DNA of 64,000 bases from Acorus gramineus (Eukaryota; Streptophyta; Magnoliopsida; Acorales; Acoraceae): the NCBI GenBank assembly GCA_030737835.1, contig CM060853.1, positions 1,430,941-1,494,940 of the forward strand, given 5' to 3'. Below are positions 12,812 to 24,800 of this stretch, piece after piece. The notes beneath the pieces are model-generated. The model saw only the letters and a list, made by a program, of their open reading frames with translations. It was not told the DNA's origin and did no database searches. Numbering within the stretch: the first letter of the stretch is position 1; the number at the start of each line of letters is the position of its first letter. The translations under genes were made by a program, and so were the position numbers.

Positions 12812-13228
12812 CCAAGTATATACTCAATCAGATACTTCATATACTCGGTTAGGACTGTTGGAATGACTAAGTGGATCAACACCCCCTCTTATATTCACAA
12901 GTATCTTTTGATTCTTGTTCAGCATAATATTCTTATTAGAGTTCTATTTGATCACAACATTGGTGTTAGAATTCCTTCACCAATATAACTTAAAACTTGA
13001 TCTGAGCTTGGAACAAGCGAATGTCGTAAGAGCATTGATACACTCGCTTGTTTCTATTTGATCACAACATTGGTGTTAGAATTCCTTCACCAATATAACT
13101 TAAAACTTGATCTGAGCTTGGAACAAGCGAATGTCATAAGAGCATTGATACACTCGCTTGTTTCTACAGTCATTCTAGTAATTAATTGAGTATATGAAGT
13201 CTCTAATCGAATATGTACTTGTTAGGCT
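12812..13228. mobile_element. MITE-like inverted-repeat element with internal 110-bp tandem duplication
   Basis: The left end (about 12,812-12,872: CCAAGTATATACTCAATCAG, then ACTTCATATACTC, then GGAATGACT) is found inverted at about 13,165-13,228 (AGTCATTCTAG, GAGTATATGAAGT, GTACTTG). Between them a 110-bp unit is present twice, starting at 12,942 and 13,052, nearly identical. No coding potential. Confidence 0.6.
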
Positions 13229-14305
13229 AATTTAGTAGTGAAATGATAAAATGCGTGCACTACTCCCCCACACTCACGTGCAGTCTCCATCTCATCACCA
13301 TCCAATTAAATTAAAAAAACCACACAATGAATTATATCTCTTCCCCTAAATAATGATTCCCTTTTTCCATTGTCCTCCTTTCTCTCTTGGGTGATTTTTT
13401 TTAAGGATCATCTCCTCATCATCAGAATCAATAGATTATAATCGGACGGTAATGAGATGATGATGACCTCATATAAAGTGAGAGGTATGTACTCAGATTG
13501 AGTCAGGAGAAGATAAAAATTGTAAAAATGACCAAGTGTATCAATATCCATAAAATTAGGATAACATTGAGTATCATTCCACATGCAACCACACATTCTT
13601 TAATTTTTTTAAGTATTTATTTCATAAAATGAAATAAGTATTTTATAAGGAAAAAAAAGTATATATTCTAAATAAGTTGTATAACTCTTTTTTGTTTAAA
13701 AATTATAAAATTACATGTTTCATCTAACAAAGCGCACACGAGCACAAAATGGGATTTCATGTGAGGCTGTTTACAAACGTTCATGAAATCATTCAAAAAA
13801 TTATGGTGTTTTGAATTAAAACATTACTGGCCTGGCCCATGTATGACTCTGAGCATTGATAAATCCATTCCATTTTGCAGTTCTGTTTGCAATCTCATAC
13901 ACTGCGATGCTATCATAGTATATGGGCTTTATCACAGTGTATAGGGCTGCAATTTTTTTTTTTATTTTCTAAAGAAATATACTAGTATATCTCTGTGTAT
14001 ACTTCAATTCGTATAATAATATGTATTTTAATGGATGAATACATATTTTTAAAAAAATAATAAAATGATGTACACTGCGAATGGGGTTGCACACAGGGCT
14101 GGCTACAGACTGGATGAGCCTGGAAAAACAAGGCCTGGCCAGGCCCAGTCACCTCCAAGACTAAGAGAAGCCTAGGCCTGGCCCATGAACTTTTCATGCA
14201 AGTGGGATTTATAAACGAGACTGCAAGTTATATGCCAAAGTAGGAACCACTTAAAGAAGGATAATATTAGGGTTTAAGGAGAACCTTAAATGCAATCTAA
14301 TTAAT
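13229..14305. other. intergenic spacer with hAT-interior-like sequence
   Basis: No gene. The segment 13,885-14,125 (CTCATACACTGCGATG, then CACAGTGTAT, GCAATTTTTT and CACTGCGAATGGGG) resembles the interior and right half of the hAT element at 6187-7150 and is probably a decayed relative. Around 14,095-14,180 there are GGCCTGGCC-type motifs. Confidence 0.4.
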
Positions 14306-14524
14306 AGTCTTCATATGTTTTAATTTTTTTTAATTATAAATCTCGTCTAATGATATATGTTTTCATCAAAAATGTATATTGTTCCATTTTGAATAGAATG
14401 GATTCATTTTTAACAAATGTTAAAAAATTAAAAAGATATATACACGTCACCTAGTCACCTAAAGCAATACATACCTCACTGGTGATGAGATATATGCGAC
14501 TGAATATAGAACTCTAAAGAGAAT
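14306..14524. repeat. 219-bp direct repeat, copy 1
   Basis: The sequence from AGTCTTCATATG to CTAAAGAGAAT recurs at 15,318-15,536 with no difference that I could see. No coding potential. Confidence 0.85.
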
Positions 14525-14714
14525 ATCATAGCAAAATAGTTATGATAGTAATATAATATATATATTTTTTATATATATCATAGCAAATTAGTTATGATAA
14601 ATTATATGAATCTCATATCATCCAATCAATAGGTTATGAAAGCTTCCTTATTCATATATTATATAAATAAAGTAAATCAAGAGGATTTATGAACGTGTGC
14701 ATCACAATTAATGC

Positions 14715-14717
<3 letters not shown>

Positions 14718-14797
<80 letters not shown>

Positions 14798-14867
14798 AAT
14801 ATATTTAATATAAATATATGTATATATATAATATAATATAAATTTAAATAAAGAATATAAATATATT

Positions 14868-14905
<38 letters not shown>

Positions 14906-15085
14906 AATATATTTATATTCTTTATTTAAATTTATATTATATTATATATATACATATATTTATATTAAATATATTATGTTTTATATATATGTATGTATGT
15001 ATATTTTTTAATATATTTATATTATATTATATTAAATATATATATACATATATTTATATTAAATATGTTATGTTATATATATATA
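14718..15085. repeat. (AT)n tract and long near-perfect palindrome
   Basis: An (AT)n tract (14,718-14,790) leads into a palindrome whose arms run about 14,791-14,886 and 14,887-14,982. Left-arm blocks AAAACATAATATATTTAATA and AAATAAAGAATATAAATA appear inverted in the right arm. A partial third copy of the right arm follows (15,010-15,085). It could form a hairpin or cruciform of about 96 bp per arm. Confidence 0.8.
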
Positions 15086-15317
15086 TAACATGTGTTAAGG
15101 GAGATGAAGAGCCTGGGTAAAAATGTCTTTTTTCAATCCACCTAGATTGGGATTGAGGGAATACCACCTCTTGAGGAGGATTCCCAACCCCCCTAGTCAA
15201 GGACTCCCAATCTCACTCTCTCAATTCCAATCCCCCTTTTAAAATTTATTTATTAACCTTAATTGGGATTCTCAATCCCAATCCAGACACCCAATACTCC
15301 TATCCAAACAGGCCCTC
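15086..15317. mobile_element. possible MITE end between the 219-bp repeats
   Basis: Rich in GGGATTGAG/CTCAATCCC-type motifs. It ends in a segment whose reverse complement begins GGGCCTGTTTGGATAGGAGT, a start typical of plant MITEs. The matching far end was not identified with confidence. Confidence 0.35.
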
Positions 15318-15536
15318 AGTCTTCATATGTTTTAATTTTTTTTAATTATAAATCTCGTCTAATGATATATGTTTTCATCAAAAATGTATATTGTTCCATT
15401 TTGAATAGAATGGATTCATTTTTAACAAATGTTAAAAAATTAAAAAGATATATACACGTCACCTAGTCACCTAAAGCAATACATACCTCACTGGTGATGA
15501 GATATATGCGACTGAATATAGAACTCTAAAGAGAAT
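15318..15536. repeat. 219-bp direct repeat, copy 2
   Basis: Same sequence and orientation as 14,306-14,524, offset 1012 bp. Confidence 0.85.
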
Positions 15537-15869
15537 TGTGTGCAATGCTCTTAAAGAAATATTATACCAAAGTCGAATGAGAAAAAAAGAATGTTTCATA
15601 ATATTATTATAAAACAATTGTACAGTTTAAATTGGGAATATAAAAAGAGTTTTTTTGCATGTATACAATCTAAAAACATGCTATTTATTTTTATATCATT
15701 CCAAATAACCTATTTATTTTTATATCATTGAAACATGTATAAATTATGCATATTTACCATCCTAGTTAACTTCCATCCAAATTTCTCTTAAACCGTTAAA
15801 GTCTTAGATAAATGACTAAATTATCCTTTTTTATTTTGCATATTTTAACTTATCAAATACAATATTTAT

Positions 15870-16027
15870 AAAAATTAAAAAATATTAATTTTAACATAAA
15901 AATGATAAATTTCATCTAAAATCCAAAAACATAAAAATTAAATATACAAACTACTTATGAGCAAAGACATAGTAATTATTAATACTTACATTATCATTAT
16001 GAAATAAAATTATTTTGAGAATAATTT

Positions 16028-16105
<78 letters not shown>

Positions 16106-16470
16106 TATTACAAAATGACAAATTTTAAAATAAACCTAGATAATTGGAAGAAAATGAAAGAAGGGTAAGTTTAAATGGTTTATGGTTGATTTTTAAAAAA
16201 TAAGAGATTAATTATGTTATTATGTTTAATTATTTACATTATGACAAATATTATGTTAAGGTTATTTTTTTTATTTTTATTTCTTGGTTAATAATTAACT
16301 ATAGTTAATTTTTATTTTTGTTAAAAAAGATAAAAGAGTGACACATTTTTTTATTAAGAAAATTATAATAGTATAAAAATAAATATATTATTTGTGGTAA
16401 AATAAAAATAAATAACATATTTTTTATGGTATACATGCAAAAAAACCGATATAAAGGTGAAACTCCTTCT
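15870..16470. repeat. dispersed repeat family, copy A
   Basis: Collinear with 57,107-57,620 through shared blocks: ATGATAAATTTCAT, AAATGACAAATT, GAAAATGAAAGAAGG, AATAAGAGATTAATTA, and a GGTATACAT block at the end. Copy A also holds an (AT)n tract at 16,029-16,108. Family unknown, no coding sequence. Confidence 0.65.
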
Positions 16471-17092
16471 CTTGTAATTATAAAGGTAATGGATATTATC
16501 ATGTATTTAAATTTAAAAATAAAAATTGATTAATTCTTCTAGTAATTATTATCTATCATGTATTTAAATTTAAAATAAAACCGATTTTTCGTTAATCTGT
16601 TATCTATCATGTATTTTTTTTATTAATAGATAAATTACAAATGTAAAATTGAATATCATTCCCTTTAATAAGTAAGATCACATAATACAATCCATCATGA
16701 ATTTAAATTATTATTTTTTGTTAAAAAGTAATTAGGGAAATGCGCTAATACACTCAGTCCGTTTCATTGTACCTTTTGCAACTTAGAAGCGTTCCCTGGT
16801 TTATACATTGTGATATCGTAATATATTATGCACTATTCTACCCGTTTTAAAAAATATTTTTATCTTTTTAAATAAAAATACATTATTATATCTTAATGTA
16901 CCCTTTCACATCAATATATAGTGTCGAGTGTGTATTTGAAAATTAAAAAATGATGAGAGTTGCTGGACAATAAAAAAAAAAAAAAGTTTGTATGTGCATG
17001 TACCCCTGAAATGATCTTATCTTGTCAAAATACCCATAGTAAAATATTATTTATAACAATACCCCTCAAATGGCTTAAATCATGCATGAATG
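16471..17092. other. AT-rich spacer
   Basis: No gene. From about 16,990 the sequence resembles the 3770-3990 repeat; this repeat continues after the hAT insertion that ends at 17,558. Confidence 0.4.
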
Positions 17093-17558
17093 TAAGCCTG
17101 CCAATTATTCAAAAAAAATCTGAATCCGTATCCGAAAAATCAGAAATATCCGATATTCGAAGATCCGGAGTGCGGATATGGATATCAGTCTATCTGATCC
17201 AAAAAATATCCGTATCCGACATATATTATAAAAATATATATATTTGTATTATATATTGTCCATATTGTTATCTTGTACAATTAATCACAATAATAATATA
17301 TTATAATACTATTAAATTTTCAATGTATGATATCTGAAAGAGATAATAAGCCTTAAAATCTTAATTTTAATTTTGATGTCTCTTTAAAATATCACTTGAT
17401 TATCTAAATTAATGTTAATATTCAAATATGTCAATTATCCAAAAAATATCCGTATCCGAAGGGATTGGAATCCGAAAATTAATATCCATATCCGAATCCG
17501 AAAATTGAGATATGGATATTGGCATATCCGATCCGTATCGGTCCGATTGACAGACTTA
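17093..17558. mobile_element. short hAT-type element with perfect 8-bp target duplication
   Basis: The ends are inverted repeats: TAAGCCTGCCAAT on the left, TAAGTCTGTCAAT read inward from the right. The exact target duplication CATGAATG is at 17,085-17,092 and 17,559-17,566. The 466-bp interior carries many ATCCGTATCCGA-type subterminal motifs near both ends, such as hAT transposases bind. No coding region. Confidence 0.85.
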
Positions 17559-17706
17559 CATGAATGTCTTTTGAGGGATATTCATGTAAACCTTGAAATA
17601 TTTATATTGTGTATAAAAACCCCTTGAAAAGATTTAGGTGCACATCTAATCCTTTTTTAGGGGTCCTGATGATCATAGAGTTTCAAAGGGGATAATTTGA
17701 CAGAGT

Positions 17707-18634
17707 TAGGGGTGCAACTTGGGCGGGTTGAACCCGACCCAACCCGACTCGTGGGCGGGTTCGGGTTGGGGTTTTTTAGCGTCGGGTTCAACCCGACCCG
17801 AACCCGAACCAACCCGAACCCAATTCGGGTCGGGTTCGGGTTGGCGTCTCGGGTTGGCCGGGTTGAACCCGAACCCGCATATTATTTTTAGAGGGGTTAA
17901 ATCTCAACCCTCCATCTTTGATATGGAAAAATCATAGCCCTTTATTCAATTAAACCTAATTCATCCAAATATCCAATACCCCTTTCACTCACTGCCGTCA
18001 AACACTCAAACCTCTCCAATCCTCACGGCCTCACCGACCGGGCGACCCTCACCGACCGCCCGACCCTCCCCGACTCTCGACGGCCCTCAGCCCTCGCCGA
18101 CCGCCCGACGTTCACCGATCCACGCCGCCTGACCGTCGACGCAAAAAGAGAGGTTCGTTCAATCGTTCACTTTGTTGAGACTTGTTTGTGTGATATAGAC
18201 CATGGCTTCTAATGGAAAGATATAGAGAGGAGATCCAAAGCTTAAATGCCATTCAAGTTTAGAAAGTTGAAAGTGTTAGTGAGCTGAGTTTATTCACCTA
18301 CTTCTTTGATACACAGAAAGTATGACCTCGTTTCTTTTAGAAGATGGTCCTAGATTAGTTTAACAAAAAATTAAAATTTTTAAATATGGCTTATTTTAAT
18401 TTTAACGGATGAAAGTTTTTATATTTTTTAATTATTCACAAAAATAACCCGAACCCGAGCCCGAGCCCGGGTTCAACCCGAATTCTACCGAACCCGCGGG
18501 TTGAGGTCGGGTTCGGGCTCAGGTTGCACCATTCGGGTTGAGGTCGGGTTCGGGTTTGAGTTGAGCACTGTATATCGTGGGTTGGATTTGGACATGTCTT
18601 CAACCCGACCCGATCCGCCCGAGTTGCACCCCTA
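17707..18634. mobile_element. hAT-type element upstream of the C2H2-like gene
   Basis: Left end TAGGGGTGCAACTTGGGCGG; the right end reads inward TAGGGGTGCAACTCGGGCGG. Flanks are an 8-bp target duplication with one mismatch: GACAGAGT (17,699-17,706) and AACAGAGT (18,635-18,642). Many GGGTTCGGGTT/AACCCGAACCC subterminal repeats at both ends. 928 bp, no transposase. It ends about 210 bp before the ATG of the next gene. Confidence 0.88.
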
Positions 18635-18812
18635 AACAGAGTACATACATATGCAAAAATCCCAAAAAACAATCCCCGTCTGCAGTGGACTTTTGATTAA
18701 TTTTCCATTTTACTGTAGTGTAGAATCCGATCATAAAATCCCTCACAACAGGTTTGTAATTTGTACTTCTTCAAATCACCGACTCCGACAAAATCTTTGA
18801 TTTTCCCAAAAG

Positions 18813-18816
<4 letters not shown>

Positions 18817-18842
<26 letters not shown>
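18817..18842 (+). promoter_or_regulatory. (GA)n tract abutting the start codon
   Basis: About 13 AG dinucleotides end directly at the ATG at 18,843. Such leader GA/CT repeats are common in plant promoters and may bind GAGA-binding BBR/BPC factors. The role is inferred. Confidence 0.5.
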
Positions 18843-18843
<1 letters not shown>

Positions 18844-21800
18844 TGGGAAGGCCATTGTCGACGGCGATTGCTTTCCTCTTGATCTTCCTTTCTCCCATGG
18901 AGGGAGGCGGAGCTTCTTCTTCACCATTTCCTCAAACAGATCAGGTGCTCTGTCTTTGCCCCCTTCGAAAAAAAATTGCCTTGCTTTTTTTTGGTTGATC
19001 GATCGGTTTATTGAAATTGTTTCATCAATTTATGCCCTTTTGGTTCATTGGGTTGTTGTTTTGGAGCTTAAATTGGAAACCCATATAAAGATTTTGATTG
19101 AAGCTGTTGAGAACCTGAGAGCCAAAGATTTTATTGGCACCCATGATGTTGAATGTAGTGATTCGATCAACTATTATGAGTTCAAGGTCAAACTTTTAAA
19201 AGTGTTGATAATGAAACCCATATAAAGATTTTGATCATAAGTGTTGAGAACCAAAGATTTTAGTGGCACCCATGATGATGAATTTAGTGATTTGATCAAC
19301 TACTAGGAGTTCAAGATATAACTTTTAAAAGTGTTGATGTATGGAAACCCATATAAAGATTTTTTATCATAAATGTTGAGAGTCAAAGATTTTAGTGGCA
19401 CCCATGATGTTGAATTTAGTGATTTGATCAACTACTAGGAGTTCAAGATATAACTTTTAAAAGTGTTGATGTATGGAAACCCATATAAAGATTTTTATCA
19501 TAAGTGTTGAGAGCCAAAGATTTTAGTGGCATCCATGATGTCAAATTTAGTGATTTGATCAACTAAGAGGAGTTCAAGATACAACTTTTAAAAGTGTTGA
19601 TGTATGGAATTAGAAGATGGGATTTCCCAGTCAGAAAATTATGCTTCTTGAAAGTCTTTTCTCTAGGACTGTGGATTCATTGGTGTCTTGTTTTTTCTTA
19701 AGTATATTGTTGAAGAAATTGGTAGAAAGTCACATGGTACATTAAAAAAAAAATCTTTCAAGGAAATCTTAGTTAGAAAGTGTGGTTTGGGTGAATGATA
19801 ATTTTCATTTTTTTTAACTTATCCCAAACGGTTTTCCAAATTCCCCCAAATGGTCACAAATTTTTTGGGAAGCGAAAATCGGTTTTAGTTGTAATGTGAA
19901 AAAAATGTTTATCAGGAATCTAACAAAAGTATGTTTCTTGGTAATCTAATTTCAAAGCAGCTTTAAATGAAAAGCTCAATTTCCAACTCCAAATGCTAAC
20001 TATATATCAAAACAATGCCAAGAATTGTCATTTACTATTCCATTGGAGTTTACGATCGTTTGATGCTATCACTCTTGATTCTTTCGTAATATGCAGTTTT
20101 CTTTCTAAGTTGACTTGATGTTTTGTGCAAAGCGGAAACATATGTGTGTAAATATAATTCCATTATCCCATATAATACTTATGCCTCTTGGTCTTAAAAA
20201 GGAGAGGCTTTCTCTGAAGGTTGTTTGGTAGAAGTTGTGAATATTGTCATATAGTCATGCAATTCAAATTGGTCATTTTCATTTCTTCTAATAATAAAGC
20301 TTCTGTTATGCACCTGGGTACCAGAGCAAAGGTTCCTGCATTATAGCACTGCACCAAATGTTGTGTTCTAGTACTGAAGGATATGTCATTTCAACATGTA
20401 CTCTCAAAACGAGATCCTTTGGTGGAACTAGATTATCAAACCGCTTTGTAAGGAAAGAACACCAACTTTTGTGTAATCCGGTTGATGATGTCATAAAATG
20501 ATTCGGTTGCAGAATACTTTGGGGTTTATATGCATACTACATTTTGATGAGGATTCAAACTTAAGTATGACAATATTGTGAGTACTAGGTCTTGTCATCT
20601 TCAATGATCTGTGTGCTTCTGCAAGGAAAGGGCCATTTCTGAATCTTTTCCATGTTCATTTTTTGTACCAATAAGTCCTTTTTCCCTTATATTGACTAGC
20701 TGTTAATGATTGTGGTCTTCTTTTGTAATCCGACCAAGAGGCAAGCAAATAGTGTGTCTCCCATGAGATGTTGTATTACAGAGAGGTCATGTTGCTTAAT
20801 GATCTGTAAGGTGGTTTCTATGCTAAGTTGTCAGCATATTGTTGCTTTTCCACTGTCCTATATACTGCATTGATAAAAGTTATTCGAGATCGGAAGTATT
20901 CAACTATCATAACTTAATTCAAACCATGCATTGTGTAAATTGTTAATCAGATTAAACAGATTTTTTTTTTCTTCTAAATTATAAATCAGAGGGTTTTTAA
21001 CCATGTTCATCGTCTTACAATTTTCATTTTACTGATACCATCTCTCACAGTTTTGCATATTCTTATAGTGGCACACTCTTAACTCTTTATTTGTTTCCAT
21101 TTTCTGCTCCAGGCATTAAGAGAATCTGTGGGTGCACGGTAATGTGGCGCTCTTCCAAATTAATTTCATTTATAGAAAAATTCTTTAATGAATTTACATA
21201 ACCCTTTCTTTAAACTCAAAATATCTCTTTGTTTTCCTGTCATAACTAGTAAATGTTTCCTTTAGCATATAGGTCAATAATAGTTTGAAAATCCAAATGA
21301 AAAAGACCATCACCCTGAGGAGGTTTACATATCAGGGTGTTGGAAAAGAGTCTGGATACAATATTAAACTTGGATTTTATTTATTTATTTATTTTGTAGA
21401 AAGTGGCCACTCTCAGGACTCAAAGTAATCTGACCATTTGACCATTGCTCTAAACAAGGGACCTTGCTTGATAACCCAAATGATTTGTCAAAAACTTTCA
21501 AATAATCTTTGTTACAAAACCATTTCAACTTTTATGTCTGGCCATTTATACTCAGATGGAGAATTCTTAATTCTAGTTTCCTTGTTTTCAGAACTCTAAT
21601 GCAAGAACCATATCACAGTCACGAAGTACATTGTTCAAGAGAAAGGAGTCGAGCAGCCTGGGAAATTATTGAAGAGGTATTAACACAGGACACTAGATGA
21701 ATGAAGTGTATCTGCTCATTTTTTGTTGGTTCTTCATGATTAATCCATGGAGCAGTATGGATACAGGCACTACCAGATACAAACACGATGACATGTGAAA

Positions 21801-24800
21801 TCTTGAAAAATTAGGACATGGATACGACAAAGACACACATTAATAAAGAAATAAATGATATGTATGTTATATCATGTTTATCTGAAAAAAAAGCACATCC
21901 ATAAATTTTAAAAAGTTAACATAAGTATAATGGTATGTCAACTATCAACTCCATCAAGATTTTAACATCATTTGGTTCATGTGAGCATAAACCTTACAAT
22001 AGTTTTTAAAAAAGCAGTTACCATGCCATGTTGCATAAATGTCGTGTACCCATTCCTCTCCAACACATGTTTGAAATTCAGAAAATATTTTTTTTAACTT
22101 TTAAACATCTATGGGATATGTTCAACACGTGTCCAACGCATGTCTTGTCGTATCTTGTGTCGGATAAGGATATGTAGTGTTTGTGATTCCTAATGTTTAA
22201 TGTATTATGTTTACTTATAAGGGTTGTCAATATTTGATGTAGTATCTAACGCCGTTCGTCGAGAAAGAGCAATATCAAATCTCAAGCAAATGTAGGCTTC
22301 ATCCAGACAATGACATGTTCAGAGAGCAGGAGCAGCACAAAATTCATGCTGATGTAAATCACTGGAAATGTGGGTTCTGCAAGAAAAGCTTTCACGCAGA
22401 GAAATATCTTGATCAGCACTTTGATAATCGGCATTCTAATCTACTTAATGATGTATGTGGGATCCTGTATTCTGAAATAGTTTGCTTCAACCAATTGCTC
22501 TTGACGTTTGTGCATATACTAAGTATCATATGAATAATATGCATGTGTGTTCGCATGCATTTGTATGTGTAGATGGTTAGACATTGATATTTGACTGACA
22601 CTAACAAGGCATCTAGACAGACTCTAGAAAACCTAATCTGCGTTGGCCAAATTTAATGTGTATGATTCATAAGATCGTCACATTTCCTGTTTAATTAAAT
22701 TTGCAGATATCTGTAAGTGATTATGTAGATGTATAGTTTCTAAGTTAGCATATTCTTGTGCATTTTGATATGTTATATAAGTTTTATATTTAATTGTTAT
22801 ATGGTGCAAAGGGTCCATTTGCGCCTGTTCCATCACTCTCCATCTTTAATGGAACTTTGAAGCTATCAAAATATCATTGATTCCAGAGCCACAGTCGGTG
22901 CCTGGCAGATTTGTGTGGCGCACTGCATTGTGACAACATTATGGCGTCCAAGATTCCCAAGACGAAATGCAATCCTGCAGCCGCTGCAAAAAATCGCCAT
23001 CTTTGTGAGGTTGTTTTCTGTCCTTTCATTGATAGTGCTTTCATGTTTTTCTTTATCATCCTTAATTTCTTTAGATTAGATATGCTTGGCAATTTGGGAT
23101 ATATACATTGATGAGCCACAATTGAATGCCTAGCCATTCCTGTTTATTGATTATGTTATTGTGTTTCTTGCTATCTTTTATGACCATTCATAAGGATGCT
23201 TCTGGTGCCTGTAATTTGGATCACAGTTAAACCTTACTATACTTACTCTCATTCTCTTTTGTGGAGATAGTTCATCTTTTTTCTAAGAAGTCCAGAAGTA
23301 GATGGGCCGTCTAGAAACTAGGATTATTTTATCCTGTTTGATTTGTTGATAGCTTATCCGAGCATAAAATAATTATACAACGATAGAGGAGAATTAGATG
23401 ATTTTCTGTTTGGTTTTTGTTCCTTGGTTCGGGTAAAATCTGTCTCCTCTATGTATGATTATTAGTTATTATAATGTATCAATGCATAACTATCATAAAT
23501 GTTTTTTGAGGATTAAGCCTCTTCTTCCCTTAGCCACTTGTTTATTTATGAAACAAACGAGGGATTAATGATTGATTAGGCATGTCGTTGTTCTAGTTGA
23601 AATGGAAGTTATGCGATGTATTTGTTTAGTAACAGATTTTTTTTTTTTTTTTCAAGAATGCAGAGCCTTGCGGACAACTGTTTTCCCATCAATGGGGGTG
23701 TTTCATCAAGCCGTCTTCATGGTATTGTTATGTTTCATTTATCAGTACCTGGAATATTATTTTCTTTAGCATCTTTTATCTATTGCAAATATTTTGCAGA
23801 CCTTTTCTTGCACCAATTTTGTGATTCTCATACGTGTACCGGGGGGAGGAAACCCTTCTCAAGAGGGGGAAGGGTAAGTCCATCTTTCCCACTTGAGTGT
23901 ATTCTAAATGCAGTGCTCTCATTAAATATCTTGTTGTGTGTAATATTCCTTTGTACTAACATTGATGCAAAGTTCAACTATCCTTGGTTTTAAAATCAGT
24001 GCACACCCAAGTAATTTCACACACACACAACTCGGAATAACACTTATCAAAGAAATCTCATTTTAACTAGGAATAACACTTATCAAAGAAATCTCGTTAG
24101 ACATAAGTGTGCCTTTAGAAAATTTGATTCTTGTGTACACCAGTTAGAGATTATTAGATAGTGCATCAGACACTCATTATCATTGATCATGTGCACTGCA
24201 GTTCAAAGTGAGATGATTTGATGCATGGAAACTCCCAAGTGCCATGGTGTGCACAAGATTCAGATATCTTAGAACATATACTTCATGAACAGCCTGGATG
24301 GATTGAGTTCATAATCTGGGGTTTTACTTTTTGTATCCTTTTCGAAGCCTAGGCCTCCATTTGAAACCAATTGCCAAACTGATTCAGCTTTTGTAAAATC
24401 AGTTTCAATTAATCAATCTGGAACGGGTGTTTTTGAACTTCTGCTTTTGGTTTTGGATTTTGGTTTTATGTGTTAAAAGTCAACAAAAACAGCTTGAATG
24501 AAAAAGCTGGTTGGGATAGTTATTTCTGGAATTGATTATTTTAATCTATCTGTTTTGAAAATTGTTTCAAAATGTACTCATAGTATTGCTCTAGGAAAGT
24601 TCACAAAGGATAGGTCAGCTTATCAGTACTCCACAAATTGATTTACTGCAAAAGATGCATCATTTGTTGGTGACATAAAATGTTCAAGAAAGGTTATTTT
24701 TATTGATGTCACCTTTCTGGCTTATCTTTTGTCCTTGCAGAAGAAGATTAATGTATACTACATCGCCATTTGCATATTGATCGTTATGTTTTTACCATTG

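Noticed and set aside
16960..17337. 125-codon frame
   Set aside because: Spans the junction of a repeat and a hAT element; its protein is made of subterminal repeat motifs.
18761..19225. 154-codon frame starting upstream of the C2H2-like gene's ATG
   Set aside because: It uses a different frame from the signal-like start, translates the GA tract as Arg/Glu repeats and runs into the intron repeat.
19075..19609. Four-copy repeat as a CRISPR-like array
   Set aside because: The units are contiguous at about 131 bp with no unique spacers, in a plant intron.
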